A stretch of DNA of 13,459 nt. Source: Desulfocapsa sp. (GTDB lineage: Bacteria > Desulfobacterota > Desulfobulbia > Desulfobulbales > Desulfocapsaceae). Made by a program: the position numbers and the translations under genes. The stretch covers positions 1 to 13,459 of the forward strand of contig DAOWDZ010000262.1 of NCBI GenBank assembly GCA_030638765.1. The letters run 5' to 3'. The notes beneath the pieces were generated by a model, which did not search any database, was not told where the DNA came from, and saw only the letters and a program-made list of their open reading frames with translations. Of the stretch, positions 1 to 6,954 are shown piece by piece. Position 1 is the stretch's first letter. Each line of letters opens with the position of its first letter.

Positions 1-28
1 CACGCTGATTTGTCATCCGTAATTGCAT
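1..28 (-). CDS. 5' end of an unidentified gene (partial)
   Basis: Only the first nine codons are inside the window, reading MQLRMTNQR and running off the left edge. The start is supported by a strong Shine-Dalgarno sequence, AAGGAGG at minus-strand 39-33, four bases before the ATG at 28-26. A sigma70-type promoter lies just upstream at 56-84. A second in-frame ATG (16-14) is possible but lies further from the ribosome binding site. Too little protein is visible to suggest a function. Confidence 0.55.
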
Positions 29-55
29 ATTGCCTCCTTGCGATAATAATTTTCA

Positions 56-84
56 ATAGTAAGTAATAACTCTTCGCAAGTCAA
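56..84 (-). promoter_or_regulatory. sigma70-type promoter for the gene starting at 28
   Basis: On the minus strand TTGACT (84-79) is followed, after exactly 17 bases, by TACTAT (61-56). The -35 box matches the consensus at five of six positions and the -10 box at four of six. Transcription would start near position 49, giving a leader of about 20 nt that holds the AAGGAGG ribosome binding site. Confidence 0.5.
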
Positions 85-246
85 GATTTTTATTTACTTT
101 GCGCATGACATTCTCCACGGCAAAATGCCACCGAAATTCATATCTTACTCTTACATTTCAAATTGTTAAAGGGAACAGCACAAGGAGAACAGGCGTACGA
201 TCGACAACCACCTGAAGAAAACAAAGATTTGATGTATATAAAGAAA

Positions 247-278
247 TTCATCATTTCCGAATCAGTGGAAATGATGAA
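247..278 (-). terminator. hairpin terminator of the selenoprotein operon
   Basis: A perfect 12-bp inverted repeat (247-258 with 267-278) encloses an 8-nt loop. It lies about 40 nt downstream of the stop codon of the rhodanese-ferritin gene. Read on the minus strand the stem is followed by TTTCTTTATA, a U-rich tail. The stem is AT-rich, so termination may be modest, but position and shape fit a Rho-independent terminator. Confidence 0.55.
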
Positions 279-316
279 ATAAGGGAGAGGTAACCTCCAA
301 ACTCAAGAGGGAGGAA

Positions 317-1123
317 TTAGAGAATTTTATCGTATTCAACACTGAGAAAGGAAAGGTGCTGCTTTTCTTCTTTAACCATAAATTCAAAGAATTCTTTAGC
401 TTCACCATCTTTTTCTTTTTTCGCCAAACGACTATACAAATCATATGCCTGAGTCTCAAGCATCATTCCAAGCTGGATAACATCATCCTGAGTAACAATT
501 CGCGATTGAAAATAATCTAACACCTGTTGCTTATCAAAGCCACCCTCCAATGTATTGTCGACAGCCTCATCTTCATTTTCGATATCAGGAAACATCGATG
601 CCAATTTGGCCTTATGACCTTCTTCAAATTTTGCCAGACGAGCAAGAAGTACTTTAACGTCAGGATCTTCACACAGATCCTCAAAAATCAGATAGAGTTG
701 CTGCAATCCCTCTTCCATGGCATAGCTCATCCGGAACACATCACTAAAATCTCCTGTGACAAAAAATTCCATTCCAAAATTCTCACTCCCAACTGCTTTT
801 CCACCGTCATAGGCAATAATACCACCTTTCATATTAAAAATATGGGGCAGATCTTCAGCAAGCAGTAATTGCGCAGCAGCCTTGCTGCGTACTCCAGAGT
901 GTCAGTAAATAAATGTTGGTTTATTAAAATCAAGCTCCCCAATACGATCGGTTAATTCTCGTACAGGAATAAGTATGGCACCAGGAAGATGTTCTTTCTC
1001 ATACTCCTTAGGCTGACGAACATCGAGGAGTTGATATTCATCAGGCTTATGTTCTGCCATGAACTGTTTAACCTCATCAGCGCTCATATCGGCACTCAGC
1101 GTAAACAAACTTTTCCAATTCAT
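317..1123 (-). CDS. Selenocysteine-containing rhodanese / ferritin-like (rubrerythrin-type) fusion protein
   Basis: A 268-aa protein is read through an in-frame UGA at 904-902 (codon 74); a standard-code reading splits it into 73-aa and 171-aa pieces. Residues 1-105 form a rhodanese domain: DVR at 34-36, HLPGA at 45-49, then the active-site loop U74-H-S-G-V-R-S80. Sec sits exactly where rhodaneses have the persulfide-forming Cys of CxxGxRS. The reading frame and rhodanese similarity continue unbroken past the UGA (KAAAQLLLAE, then GGIIAYDGG). Residues 118-268 form a four-helix ferritin-like domain with a full set of likely diiron ligands: E137 or E138, E167-x-x-H170, E223, E253-x-x-H256. The start is supported by GGGGAG eight bases upstream and by an ATGA overlap with the ArsC-like gene. 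Rhodanese domains move sulfane sulfur and rubrerythrin-like domains commonly reduce peroxide; a combined thiol/peroxide role is inferred. Confidence 0.9.
872..904 (-). promoter_or_regulatory. Sec UGA codon and bSECIS-like stem-loop in the rhodanese gene
   Basis: The UGA is at 904-902. After 12 nt comes a perfect 6-bp stem CGCAGC (889-884) / GCUGCG (877-872) with loop AAGGCU (883-878). The loop begins 18 nt after the UGA and contains two G residues. This matches the layout known for bacterial SECIS elements such as that of E. coli fdhF, where SelB binds a G-containing apical loop directly downstream of the UGA. The element lies in coding sequence for residues that are themselves conserved in rhodaneses. 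Confidence 0.75.
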
Positions 1124-1458
1124 CCAGTCAACTCCCCATACATTGTTTCGTTATATCCAACATACAAAGTAACTCCAACACGTACCGCGGGTGCCCGCAA
1201 ATTGCCAGTGCGCCCTAAGCTTACCTTCAGGATCTCTTCTTTAGATTCCGTACTCGGTGTATAAATAACAGTTTTCTTTCCTCTTCCGACATGCACACTC
1301 TTCATACCCTGGAAGATCTCCCAGGCGCCATCCTCTTTAATCACATTCTTGCGTGCATCAACGATCTCTTTAACGTTTATGTTTGCCTGCTCAAGGGCCC
1401 CCTGAGCTTTTGTACACGAGGTTCATCCCTTACGAAAATACATCCAGTCAATCGTCAT
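1120..1458 (-). CDS. Selenocysteine-containing ArsC/Spx-like thioredoxin-fold protein (UxxC)
   Basis: A 112-aa protein starts at ATG 1458-1456, seven bases after a GGAG ribosome binding site, and reads through UGA at 1425-1423. The N-terminus MTIDWMYFRKG-U12-T-S-C15-TKAQGALEQ matches the beta strand, redox motif and helix that open ArsC/Spx-family proteins. Spx itself has CTSC, here with the first Cys replaced by Sec. A likely cis-proline segment (LRAPAVRVG) lies near residue 90, as expected for a thioredoxin fold. Without readthrough only a 74-aa fragment from an internal GTG would be called, lacking the active site. It is the first gene of a two-gene operon, overlapping the rhodanese fusion by ATGA. 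It probably acts as a cytoplasmic redox protein. True arsenate reduction is doubtful because the family's arsenate-binding arginines were not identified. Confidence 0.85.
1389..1425 (-). promoter_or_regulatory. Sec UGA codon and bSECIS-like stem-loop in the ArsC-like gene
   Basis: The UGA is at 1425-1423. Fifteen nt later, 1407-1389 folds into a hairpin: stem GCUCAGGG paired with CCUUGAGC (eight pairs including one G-U) and a GGC loop. The apical loop starts 23 nt after the UGA, within the range of bacterial SECIS elements, and its first bases are G. Confidence 0.7.
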
Positions 1459-1806
1459 TGTTTTGCTCTCCAGCGTAGATTTTCTGTCATTTAGTTATCA
1501 CCATACATAAGAATAAATCATGCCTTATTATTTATATGTGTGGGGAAGAATGTGGGGAAGAGACCTTCTTCACTCTCCTTCTGAACCAAAATACAACAGT
1601 GGTTGATTATGGCAAGCACAACCCTGCACATATTACAGCTTAACCAAAAACAAAGCGAAAGTGTATTACGCTCGTTATCGCAAGAGTGGTTGGCTATAGA
1701 TGAAAAGGTGGGTTGTCAGCATTGAACCAAAGAGTTGATAAAAATTCTCATATCTGCTAGGAATCAAACCAATACGAAGTTTATAAAATATAACGGAGAC
1801 CACATC
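1459..1806. other. Intergenic region between divergent genes; no recognised gene
   Basis: These 348 bases separate the minus-strand selenoprotein operon from the plus-strand membrane protein gene and must hold the promoters of both, although no clear consensus promoter stands out. A 12-base tandem duplication, TGTGGGGAAGAA / TGTGGGGAAGAG, lies at 1539-1562. A plus-strand reading from ATG 1609 to TGA 1725 would give 38 residues but has no ribosome binding site and resembles nothing I know. The stretch could include a decayed gene, but I cannot identify one. Confidence 0.5.
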
Positions 1807-2337
1807 ATGAATGTAAAGGAACAATCAAATTTTGTAGGATTGCAAAAGACACAGATTAAATTTTCGCTTATTTGCTTGCTTTTGACCGGCGTTTTAGGGG
1901 TATTTCACAGAGAGTTCGGACGAGCTTTTTCCGAAGGATTATCGAGCGAAGCTATCTACTTTGCGTCGCAGGCACTAAGTTTGAGTCATGGGCACATGTT
2001 TAATTTTGGATTTCTCATCCCATTAGGATTTGCACTGATAACTTTCTTCGTAAAAGACCACCTCGACGAAAAGGCCATGAAAACACTGAAGAGATGGTTC
2101 GCCATCTATATGGTTACCGCCATAGGGGTGTTTCTGCTATTCTTCTATAAAGGTGTTCATTTCACAATTTATTCGAGTGCATCCTATGATTTCACTTTAA
2201 CTGAAGTGGATAAAATGCTCTACGGAGGCAGTATTATGATGCGAAGTATGTTAAATGCCTTGTTCCATACAGGTTTTTGGATATCAATTTTACTCTATTC
2301 TCTGCCATTGTTAAAAAGTTTAAAAACAATGAAATGA
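1807..2337 (+). CDS. Four-helix membrane protein, DUF2871-like
   Basis: A 176-aa integral membrane protein. ATG 1807 is chosen over the upstream ATG 1735 because GGAG lies eight bases before it. Four hydrophobic segments are predicted at about 18-37, 61-82, 98-116 and 150-170. The first ends in G-V-F-H-R-E-F and the second opens with S-H-G-H. This layout resembles DUF2871, where a (F/Y)REF motif is followed by a conserved H-x-H at the second helix. Several histidines at helix ends (34, 61, 63, 118, 154) could bind a metal or heme; that is speculation. It is a single gene closed by a strong terminator at its stop codon. Function is unknown. Confidence 0.8.
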   Translation: MNVKEQSNFVGLQKTQIKFSLICLLLTGVLGVFHREFGRAFSEGLSSEAIYFASQALSLSHGHMFNFGFLIPLGFALITFFVKDHLDEKAMKTLKRWFAIYMVTAIGVFLLFFYKGVHFTIYSSASYDFTLTEVDKMLYGGSIMMRSMLNALFHTGFWISILLYSLPLLKSLKTMK

Positions 2338-2359
2338 AATAACCGGTTTCATTGTTTTT
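2322..2359 (+). terminator. Rho-independent terminator overlapping the stop codon of the DUF2871-like gene
   Basis: A perfect 13-bp inverted repeat, AAAAACAATGAAA (2322-2334) with TTTCATTGTTTTT (2347-2359), has a 12-nt loop containing the TGA stop at 2335-2337. The right arm ends in a T-run. The opposite strand is also T-rich after the hairpin, so it may act in both directions between these convergent genes. Confidence 0.75.
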
Positions 2360-2370
2360 CCTGATTTCCA

Positions 2371-2418
2371 CTAAAACTCAGCCAGGATTTTTTTATCCTC
2401 CTTACGGAGGAGGCTGAG
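2371..2418 (-). terminator. Probable terminator of the FAD oxidoreductase gene
   Basis: CTCAGCC (2377-2383) pairs with GGCTGAG (2412-2418), and an inner hairpin TCCTCC-TTAC-GGAGGA (2396-2411) sits between the arms. On the minus strand the outer stem is followed by TTTTAG. It lies about 130 nt downstream of the oxidoreductase stop. The plus-strand reading has no T-run after the stem. Confidence 0.45.
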
Positions 2419-2482
2419 AACCAGCTATCCTTGGTAATGCTGCTGGATTCCCGTATTTGCAATCATTAAGTGAGGTGTTGTG

Positions 2483-2554
2483 ATGGTCCGTTGTGAGATG
2501 GATCAGAATAATGAAAAAGCCCTAAAGTGTGAGGAACAGCGTGGAAACTATTGA
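2483..2554 (+). CDS. Possible 23-aa two-cysteine peptide
   Basis: ATG 2483 follows GAGGTG at five-base spacing. It opens a 24-codon frame (TGA at 2552-2554) encoding a charged peptide with cysteines at residues 4 and 16 and no hydrophobic segment. It overlaps the antisense 3' end of the FAD oxidoreductase gene by seven bases. The ribosome binding site is the only positive evidence; no family is recognised and it may be a chance frame. Confidence 0.2.
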   Translation: MVRCEMDQNNEKALKCEEQRGNY

Positions 2555-3678
2555 AATTTATCCATAAATTTTCGATCAATCCAATCCTTTACCATGAAAG
2601 CAATACGACCCGAAATCTGAAACCAGTCTTTACGTAAAACCCCTAATTTGTTCCCGAGATTAAAGATAAGAAGATAGTTACCACCGGGGTTAAAAGGCTG
2701 CAACGATGCTCCCTGAAGAAATGCTTTGAGGTTATGGAAAAGGACGGGATTTTGTCGAACTGCGTACACGCCTACCTTGGCAAGAGGTTTATCATCAAAC
2801 CAGATGCAGTCACCACCTCCAAAAATTTCTGGATGTTCAGGACATTGCAGATATTTATTCACACGCAATCCACCATCCGCACCAGTTTGCAGACCGGACT
2901 CCTCGAAGAATCCTGAAGGATGAACCCCAGTGGCTAAAATAATAAAATCAGCCTCCTGTGTTACTCCAGAATCAAAATGAAGGCAATTTTCATCAATTGA
3001 AAGCAGATGGCCTTCCTCTCTTATAATCACACCATTATCTGTTAGAATTTTACGGCTCTTATCGCTGGTTGCCTGAGGAAAGTTCGCAAGAAATTTTCGC
3101 CCTGCAAATAACAGCACCGTTGAAGTACTTTTAGCTTTACCAAGTAGCTCAGTCAGGTTTCCTGAAACTTCAGCCCCCGCAGGGCCACCCCCCACTACGG
3201 CGACAGTTATATCCTGTTTCCGTGACAGAGATTCAATTGCTGTTCGAGCCTGGTACAGACGTTCTATTGGCTTAACTGTATATATTTGGTCAGAACAACC
3301 ATGGATTACCGGTTTATTCACAGAACTGCCGGTATTAAAAGAAAGGAGATCGTAGGCCACAATCTGGCCAGATTGCAATTGCAGTTCACGAGCAGCAGGA
3401 TCGACCCCTGTTACCGTATCCCGAATAAATATTCCGCCCTGTTTCTCAACAGTATTCCTGACAGGAAAGCGGATATTCTCAGGAGAATATCCGCTGCCCA
3501 GCATCCCGGGTCCCATCCCTGAATAGTAATGATAGTCTGAAGGGCCGATCACAATTACTTCATGACCAAGTTTTCTTATGGCAGCAATCCCTGCCATGGT
3601 CACCATATGAGCGTGACCGGCACCTGCCAGGACAAGACGTTGATTTTTTTTCAATATCTGCGATTCAGTAGGAAGCAT
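2548..3678 (-). CDS. FAD-dependent pyridine nucleotide-disulfide oxidoreductase, like the SelD-associated N-terminal domain
   Basis: A 376-aa flavoprotein of the NDH-2/SQR-like group. The N-terminal Rossmann motif is VLAGAGHAH (17-24) and a second nucleotide-binding motif is VVGGGPAGAE (161-170). The ATG motif is at 249-251, GGGDC at 287-291, and the segment VGVYAVRQNPVLFHNL (302-317) is typical of the family. GAGHAH and the GVYAVRxxPVL stretch recall the pyridine-nucleotide-disulfide oxidoreductase domain fused N-terminally to selenophosphate synthetase SelD in some organisms. Here it is free-standing and no selD is visible. No CxxC redox pair is seen, so it is unlikely to be a classic disulfide reductase. 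The electron acceptor is unknown. A near-consensus promoter lies directly before the start. Confidence 0.8.
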   Translation of the reverse strand: MLPTESQILKKNQRLVLAGAGHAHMVTMAGIAAIRKLGHEVIVIGPSDYHYYSGMGPGMLGSGYSPENIRFPVRNTVEKQGGIFIRDTVTGVDPAARELQLQSGQIVAYDLLSFNTGSSVNKPVIHGCSDQIYTVKPIERLYQARTAIESLSRKQDITVAVVGGGPAGAEVSGNLTELLGKAKSTSTVLLFAGRKFLANFPQATSDKSRKILTDNGVIIREEGHLLSIDENCLHFDSGVTQEADFIILATGVHPSGFFEESGLQTGADGGLRVNKYLQCPEHPEIFGGGDCIWFDDKPLAKVGVYAVRQNPVLFHNLKAFLQGASLQPFNPGGNYLLIFNLGNKLGVLRKDWFQISGRIAFMVKDWIDRKFMDKFQ

Positions 3679-3683
3679 CCCTT

Positions 3684-3714
3684 ATTGTATCACAGATTTT
3701 GAAAAACTTGTCAA
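3684..3714 (-). promoter_or_regulatory. Strong promoter abutting the FAD oxidoreductase start codon
   Basis: Minus-strand TTGACA (3714-3709, full consensus) is followed by a 19-base spacer and an extended -10 element, TG-A-TACAAT (-10 at 3689-3684). The ATG at 3678 begins only five bases after the -10 box, so transcription should begin at or very close to the start codon. The preceding AAGGG would then not be in the mRNA. Confidence 0.5.
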
Positions 3715-3747
3715 CTCTCCCGTTCCGACAGAATTATAACAAAACTT

Positions 3748-5898
3748 TCAATACACCTTGAAGCGTTGAACCATTGCTCCAAGTTTGCCAGCAAGTCCAG
3801 ACAGAGAATCTGCACTACCACTTACCTTCTCAGAGCTGGATATGATCTCTTCAGTAACACTGCTTATCTGATTAATATCTCCTGCAATATCACCAGCAAC
3901 GGTGGATGTATGAGCAACATTTTCATTCACTTCAGAAATTCCCATTGCTGCCTGCTGTACATTGGAACCAATTTCACCAGTGGTGGCAGCCTGTTCATCA
4001 ATTGCGGCAGCTATTGTTCCAACAATTGCGTTAACCTGATGGATAACATCCGTGATTTCTCTTATTTCCGTTACTGTTTCGTTGGTGGAATTCTGTATGC
4101 CTTCAATCTGCGCCTTGATTTTCTGGGTAGCGTCTGAAGTCTGACTAGCAAGCTCTTTAATTTCATTTGCAACCACTGCAAAACCCTTACCTGCCTCTCC
4201 AGCTCTTGCGGCCTCAATAGTAGCATTCAATGCGAGCAGATTTGTCTGGGCAGAAATTTCAGAAATAACCTCTGTGACCTTACTGATTTCCACAGCCGCC
4301 TCTCCAAGAACATCAACTTTTGCACTGGCGCTTGAAGCCTGTTCAACAGCTTTGGTTGCTATCGAACTTGCCTCTTCTGTATTTGCCGCAATTTCAGAAA
4401 TGGTGGAAGTCATCTCCTCAGTGGCAGTGGCCACCATATTTACATTTGTGGAAGCCTCTTCACTGGCAGCAGCCACAGAATTCATATTGGCACTCATTTC
4501 TTCAGCAGCCGCCGCCACCGTATTGGTTCGTTCTGCCGCTGACGCAGCACCTTCCTGCATACCGTCTGAAAGCTGTGCTAGATCGTTTGATGCGGCAGCC
4601 GTAGCATCAACACTTCCCTGGATATCAATAACCATACGACGCACATTACCAAGGAACGAATTAAACGCTGTGGCAAGCTCCGCGAACTCATCACGTACAC
4701 CATTTTTATAAAGATCACACTCGCGGCAGGTTTCATAATCTCCATTAAGGATATGCGGACATTCTACATTTGTTGAAAAAGATCCACTCTGCTCCCAACA
4801 CCTGCAAACATCTCCAAAACTACTGCACTTAGAATTTCCACATTTCAACTCCTGTGAGCAATTTACTGCGACAAGCTTATTACTCTCCATATGGAGGGTG
4901 AGATCTCCCTGCCCTGCCAATTGAAATTTTGCAACCAGTTCCTTAAGCGGATTATTCACAAGAATATTCATCAAGAGATACACAGCAATCATGGTAATAA
5001 GAAATGCAACAAATCCGATAGCAGCCATCTTATACATAGTTGCTCTTATCTCACCCACAAGAGCCGTAATGTCAGATGGCAGGGCTAAAACGCCTATGGT
5101 TTTGCCACTATAATCTTTCAAGGGACCATAAACCGTCATCATGGTTTTACCATCCTTTTCAACCTGCTTAAATCTGACACCTTCATTCATCTTCATTATC
5201 TTCTTAAGCCAGGGGTGGCTCTTTTGAGGAAGGCTTAAAGAATGTGTCTTTGCGAGAAATTTAAAACCTGTACCGTCGGGCACAATCAATGAGATATTCA
5301 CTCCGAGCGACTCTTTCAAGCGTAACAGCAGATTGTCATTAAGCTTTATCCCAAATTCCACCGAACCGAGGTGCCTGCTATCCATCATTACAGGAACCAC
5401 CCCTCGGATACCAAGGCCGGCACGCCCCACTTCAAGCCCTGAAAGGTTTTGTTTTGTTCGATTTACCTGAATGACAGTTTGACGAATTGAGGAGAGATCA
5501 TCACCAAATTTTTTAGGTTTATGAAGCCGTAAAAAAGAGGTGGCAGGAGGAAGATGAAACTGAAACTGAGCAAGAGATAGCCGTTTTTTTTCATTTTCAA
5601 AGAAAGGTAGGGTAAGATCCTTTAATTTCTCACGATTACGATCACTAAATTCTTTTTGCACATCCGGCATTGCTGCGACCACCAGAGCCATAGCTGTTGC
5701 TGATCGGGCAGAATCTTCAAAGGCTTTATACACTCCGTAGAATCTGCTTTCAAGACGTAAGGTTTCAGTCATTAAAAATGTTTTCTTTTTTTCAACTGCA
5801 GTCAAAATAACTGTGGATGTAATCAACAAACAAAAAGAAAATCCAATCATACCCAGTAATCTGGCTTTAACAGTTTGTGGCAAAAGCTTCCTAAACAT
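3748..5898 (-). CDS. Methyl-accepting chemotaxis protein with a Cys-rich insertion in HAMP
   Basis: A 716-aa transmembrane chemoreceptor. ATG 5898 is preferred over the in-frame TTG 5910 because GGAG (inside that TTG extension) lies seven bases before it. Layout: first membrane helix about 15-35, periplasmic Cache-like sensor about 36-285, second helix about 291-314, HAMP starting about 314, then the long coiled-coil signalling domain. The signalling-tip sequence [20 protein letters not shown] lies at about 547-566. The HAMP domain is interrupted between its two amphipathic helices by about 60 residues with eight cysteines (347, 353, 358, 365, 367, 380, 391, 394), including a C-R-C-W-E motif and a CxxC. 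The receptor should signal through CheW/CheA to flagellar or pilus motility. The Cys cluster could bind a metal or Fe-S centre or sense redox (inference). No other che gene is nearby. Confidence 0.92.
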   Translation of the reverse strand: MFRKLLPQTVKARLLGMIGFSFCLLITSTVILTAVEKKKTFLMTETLRLESRFYGVYKAFEDSARSATAMALVVAAMPDVQKEFSDRNREKLKDLTLPFFENEKKRLSLAQFQFHLPPATSFLRLHKPKKFGDDLSSIRQTVIQVNRTKQNLSGLEVGRAGLGIRGVVPVMMDSRHLGSVEFGIKLNDNLLLRLKESLGVNISLIVPDGTGFKFLAKTHSLSLPQKSHPWLKKIMKMNEGVRFKQVEKDGKTMMTVYGPLKDYSGKTIGVLALPSDITALVGEIRATMYKMAAIGFVAFLITMIAVYLLMNILVNNPLKELVAKFQLAGQGDLTLHMESNKLVAVNCSQELKCGNSKCSSFGDVCRCWEQSGSFSTNVECPHILNGDYETCRECDLYKNGVRDEFAELATAFNSFLGNVRRMVIDIQGSVDATAAASNDLAQLSDGMQEGAASAAERTNTVAAAAEEMSANMNSVAAASEEASTNVNMVATATEEMTSTISEIAANTEEASSIATKAVEQASSASAKVDVLGEAAVEISKVTEVISEISAQTNLLALNATIEAARAGEAGKGFAVVANEIKELASQTSDATQKIKAQIEGIQNSTNETVTEIREITDVIHQVNAIVGTIAAAIDEQAATTGEIGSNVQQAAMGISEVNENVAHTSTVAGDIAGDINQISSVTEEIISSSEKVSGSADSLSGLAGKLGAMVQRFKVY

Positions 5899-6000
5899 GT
5901 AATTCTCCAATGTTCTGTTTTTTTTAAACGATCGTTCTCCAACTATTCTTTAATTATAGGCGTTACGGAGGAAAAAATGAATTTTTTTCTGCACACATGT

Positions 6001-6885
6001 TCACTTTTTGAAAGAGTCCCCTCTCTGAACAACAATCATGGCGACTAGAACAATTAACACACCAGGAACAACCTGGGTTCCCGGCAAAATACCGCCGAAA
6101 AGAAAATCAAGCACAAGAACAAGCCCTGGATTGAGATAGGAGTAGGCTATAACTCTGGTCGGGCCAAGAAAAAGAATTGAATACTGGGTAAGAAAAAACG
6201 TAACACCCGTTGAAAAAATCGCCAGATAGGCAATTCCTCCCCACACCTTGTAAGAAATATCTGGCCATGAAACCTCCAATAGCTGCGGCCCGGCAAGAAG
6301 TAGTAACCAGAAAGTACCTGTAAACATGACCCAGAAAGACATCTGCAGCATCGGTTCTCCACGATGAAACAGACTGATCAGGGGGCCATACAAGCCAAGA
6401 ACAAGACAACCACCAAGGAAAATTAAATCTCCTCTGTTCCATGAGAATTCCACAAGCAGAGCAAGATCACCATTAAAGACAACCCAGAGAGCACCCACCA
6501 CACCTAGGGCCAATGCCACAAGACGAACTCGCCCAAGCCGTTCCCTGTTCAGAACCATGGCATAAATCCCAGAAAGGCCAGGGACGATAGTATATATCGC
6601 GCCACTATTTAAAGCAGTTGTATACCGAAGGGAAAGAAACATACACCAGAAGAAAAAAACCAGCGTAGCCGAGATCAGAGAGTAACGAACAAGTGCACCA
6701 AAGGAGACTACAAAAGTGTAACGAAGCCAGACGATGGGGACAAAAAACAGAGTGGCGAGGGCAAAACGGATTAAAGTAAGTACACCAGGATCGAGATCAT
6801 GGGTGATGGCAGCCATCACCGGAAAAGATCCGGAAACAATGGCAGCACAGAGAAACATCAGGAAATGGACTTTAAAAAATTGCAT
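6001..6885 (-). CDS. EamA/DMT-family transporter
   Basis: A 294-aa, very hydrophobic protein with about ten membrane helices arranged as two EamA repeats (about 8-135 and 150-288), the usual length for this drug/metabolite transporter superfamily. The first repeat opens with F-L-C-A-A-I-V-S-G-S-F-P and a conserved L-x-L-I-R-F-A-L-A segment around 36-45; the second ends with a glycine-rich PGTQVVPGVLIVL stretch. The start ATG 6885 is preceded by GGGAGATGGAG. Substrate cannot be told from sequence; relatives export amino acids or other small metabolites. It follows the zinc-ribbon membrane protein on the same strand, with a large hairpin between them. Confidence 0.88.
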   Translation of the reverse strand: MQFFKVHFLMFLCAAIVSGSFPVMAAITHDLDPGVLTLIRFALATLFFVPIVWLRYTFVVSFGALVRYSLISATLVFFFWCMFLSLRYTTALNSGAIYTIVPGLSGIYAMVLNRERLGRVRLVALALGVVGALWVVFNGDLALLVEFSWNRGDLIFLGGCLVLGLYGPLISLFHRGEPMLQMSFWVMFTGTFWLLLLAGPQLLEVSWPDISYKVWGGIAYLAIFSTGVTFFLTQYSILFLGPTRVIAYSYLNPGLVLVLDFLFGGILPGTQVVPGVLIVLVAMIVVQRGDSFKK

Positions 6886-6907
6886 TCTCCATCTCCCGAC
6901 ATTCTCG

Positions 6908-6954
6908 AATAAACCATGTCACTCTTTTATGATGAGTGTGACGTGGAGTTTATT
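6908..6954 (-). terminator. Long imperfect hairpin between the zinc-ribbon protein and EamA transporter genes
   Basis: AATAAAC (6908-6914) pairs with GTTTATT (6948-6954), and CCATGTCACTC pairs inward with GAGTGTGACGTGG apart from small bulges. This gives about 18 base pairs around the loop TTTTATGAT. The stem includes the stop codon of the upstream gene. The tail on the minus strand (TTTATTCG) is only weakly U-rich, so it may be a terminator, an attenuator or an RNA-processing site. Confidence 0.5.

Noticed and set aside
902..904. The in-frame UGA as a sequencing error or pseudogene stop
   Set aside because: Both sides keep full-length conserved domains, the UGA replaces precisely the catalytic Cys, a SECIS-like hairpin follows, and two more genes in the window show the same pattern.
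1120..1344. A 74-aa gene starting at GTG 1344
   Set aside because: It lacks the redox motif and a clear ribosome binding site; it is the part of the ArsC-like selenoprotein gene that follows the UGA.
1609..1725. A 38-aa plus-strand frame in the intergenic region
   Set aside because: No ribosome binding site and no family resemblance.
5899..5910. TTG 5910 as the chemoreceptor start
   Set aside because: The GGAG inside that stretch is better explained as the ribosome binding site of ATG 5898.
5977..6048. Short plus-strand frame after GGAGGAAAAAATG
   Set aside because: The ribosome-binding-site-like match is good, but the peptide is short, resembles nothing and is mostly antisense to the transporter 3' end; probably chance.
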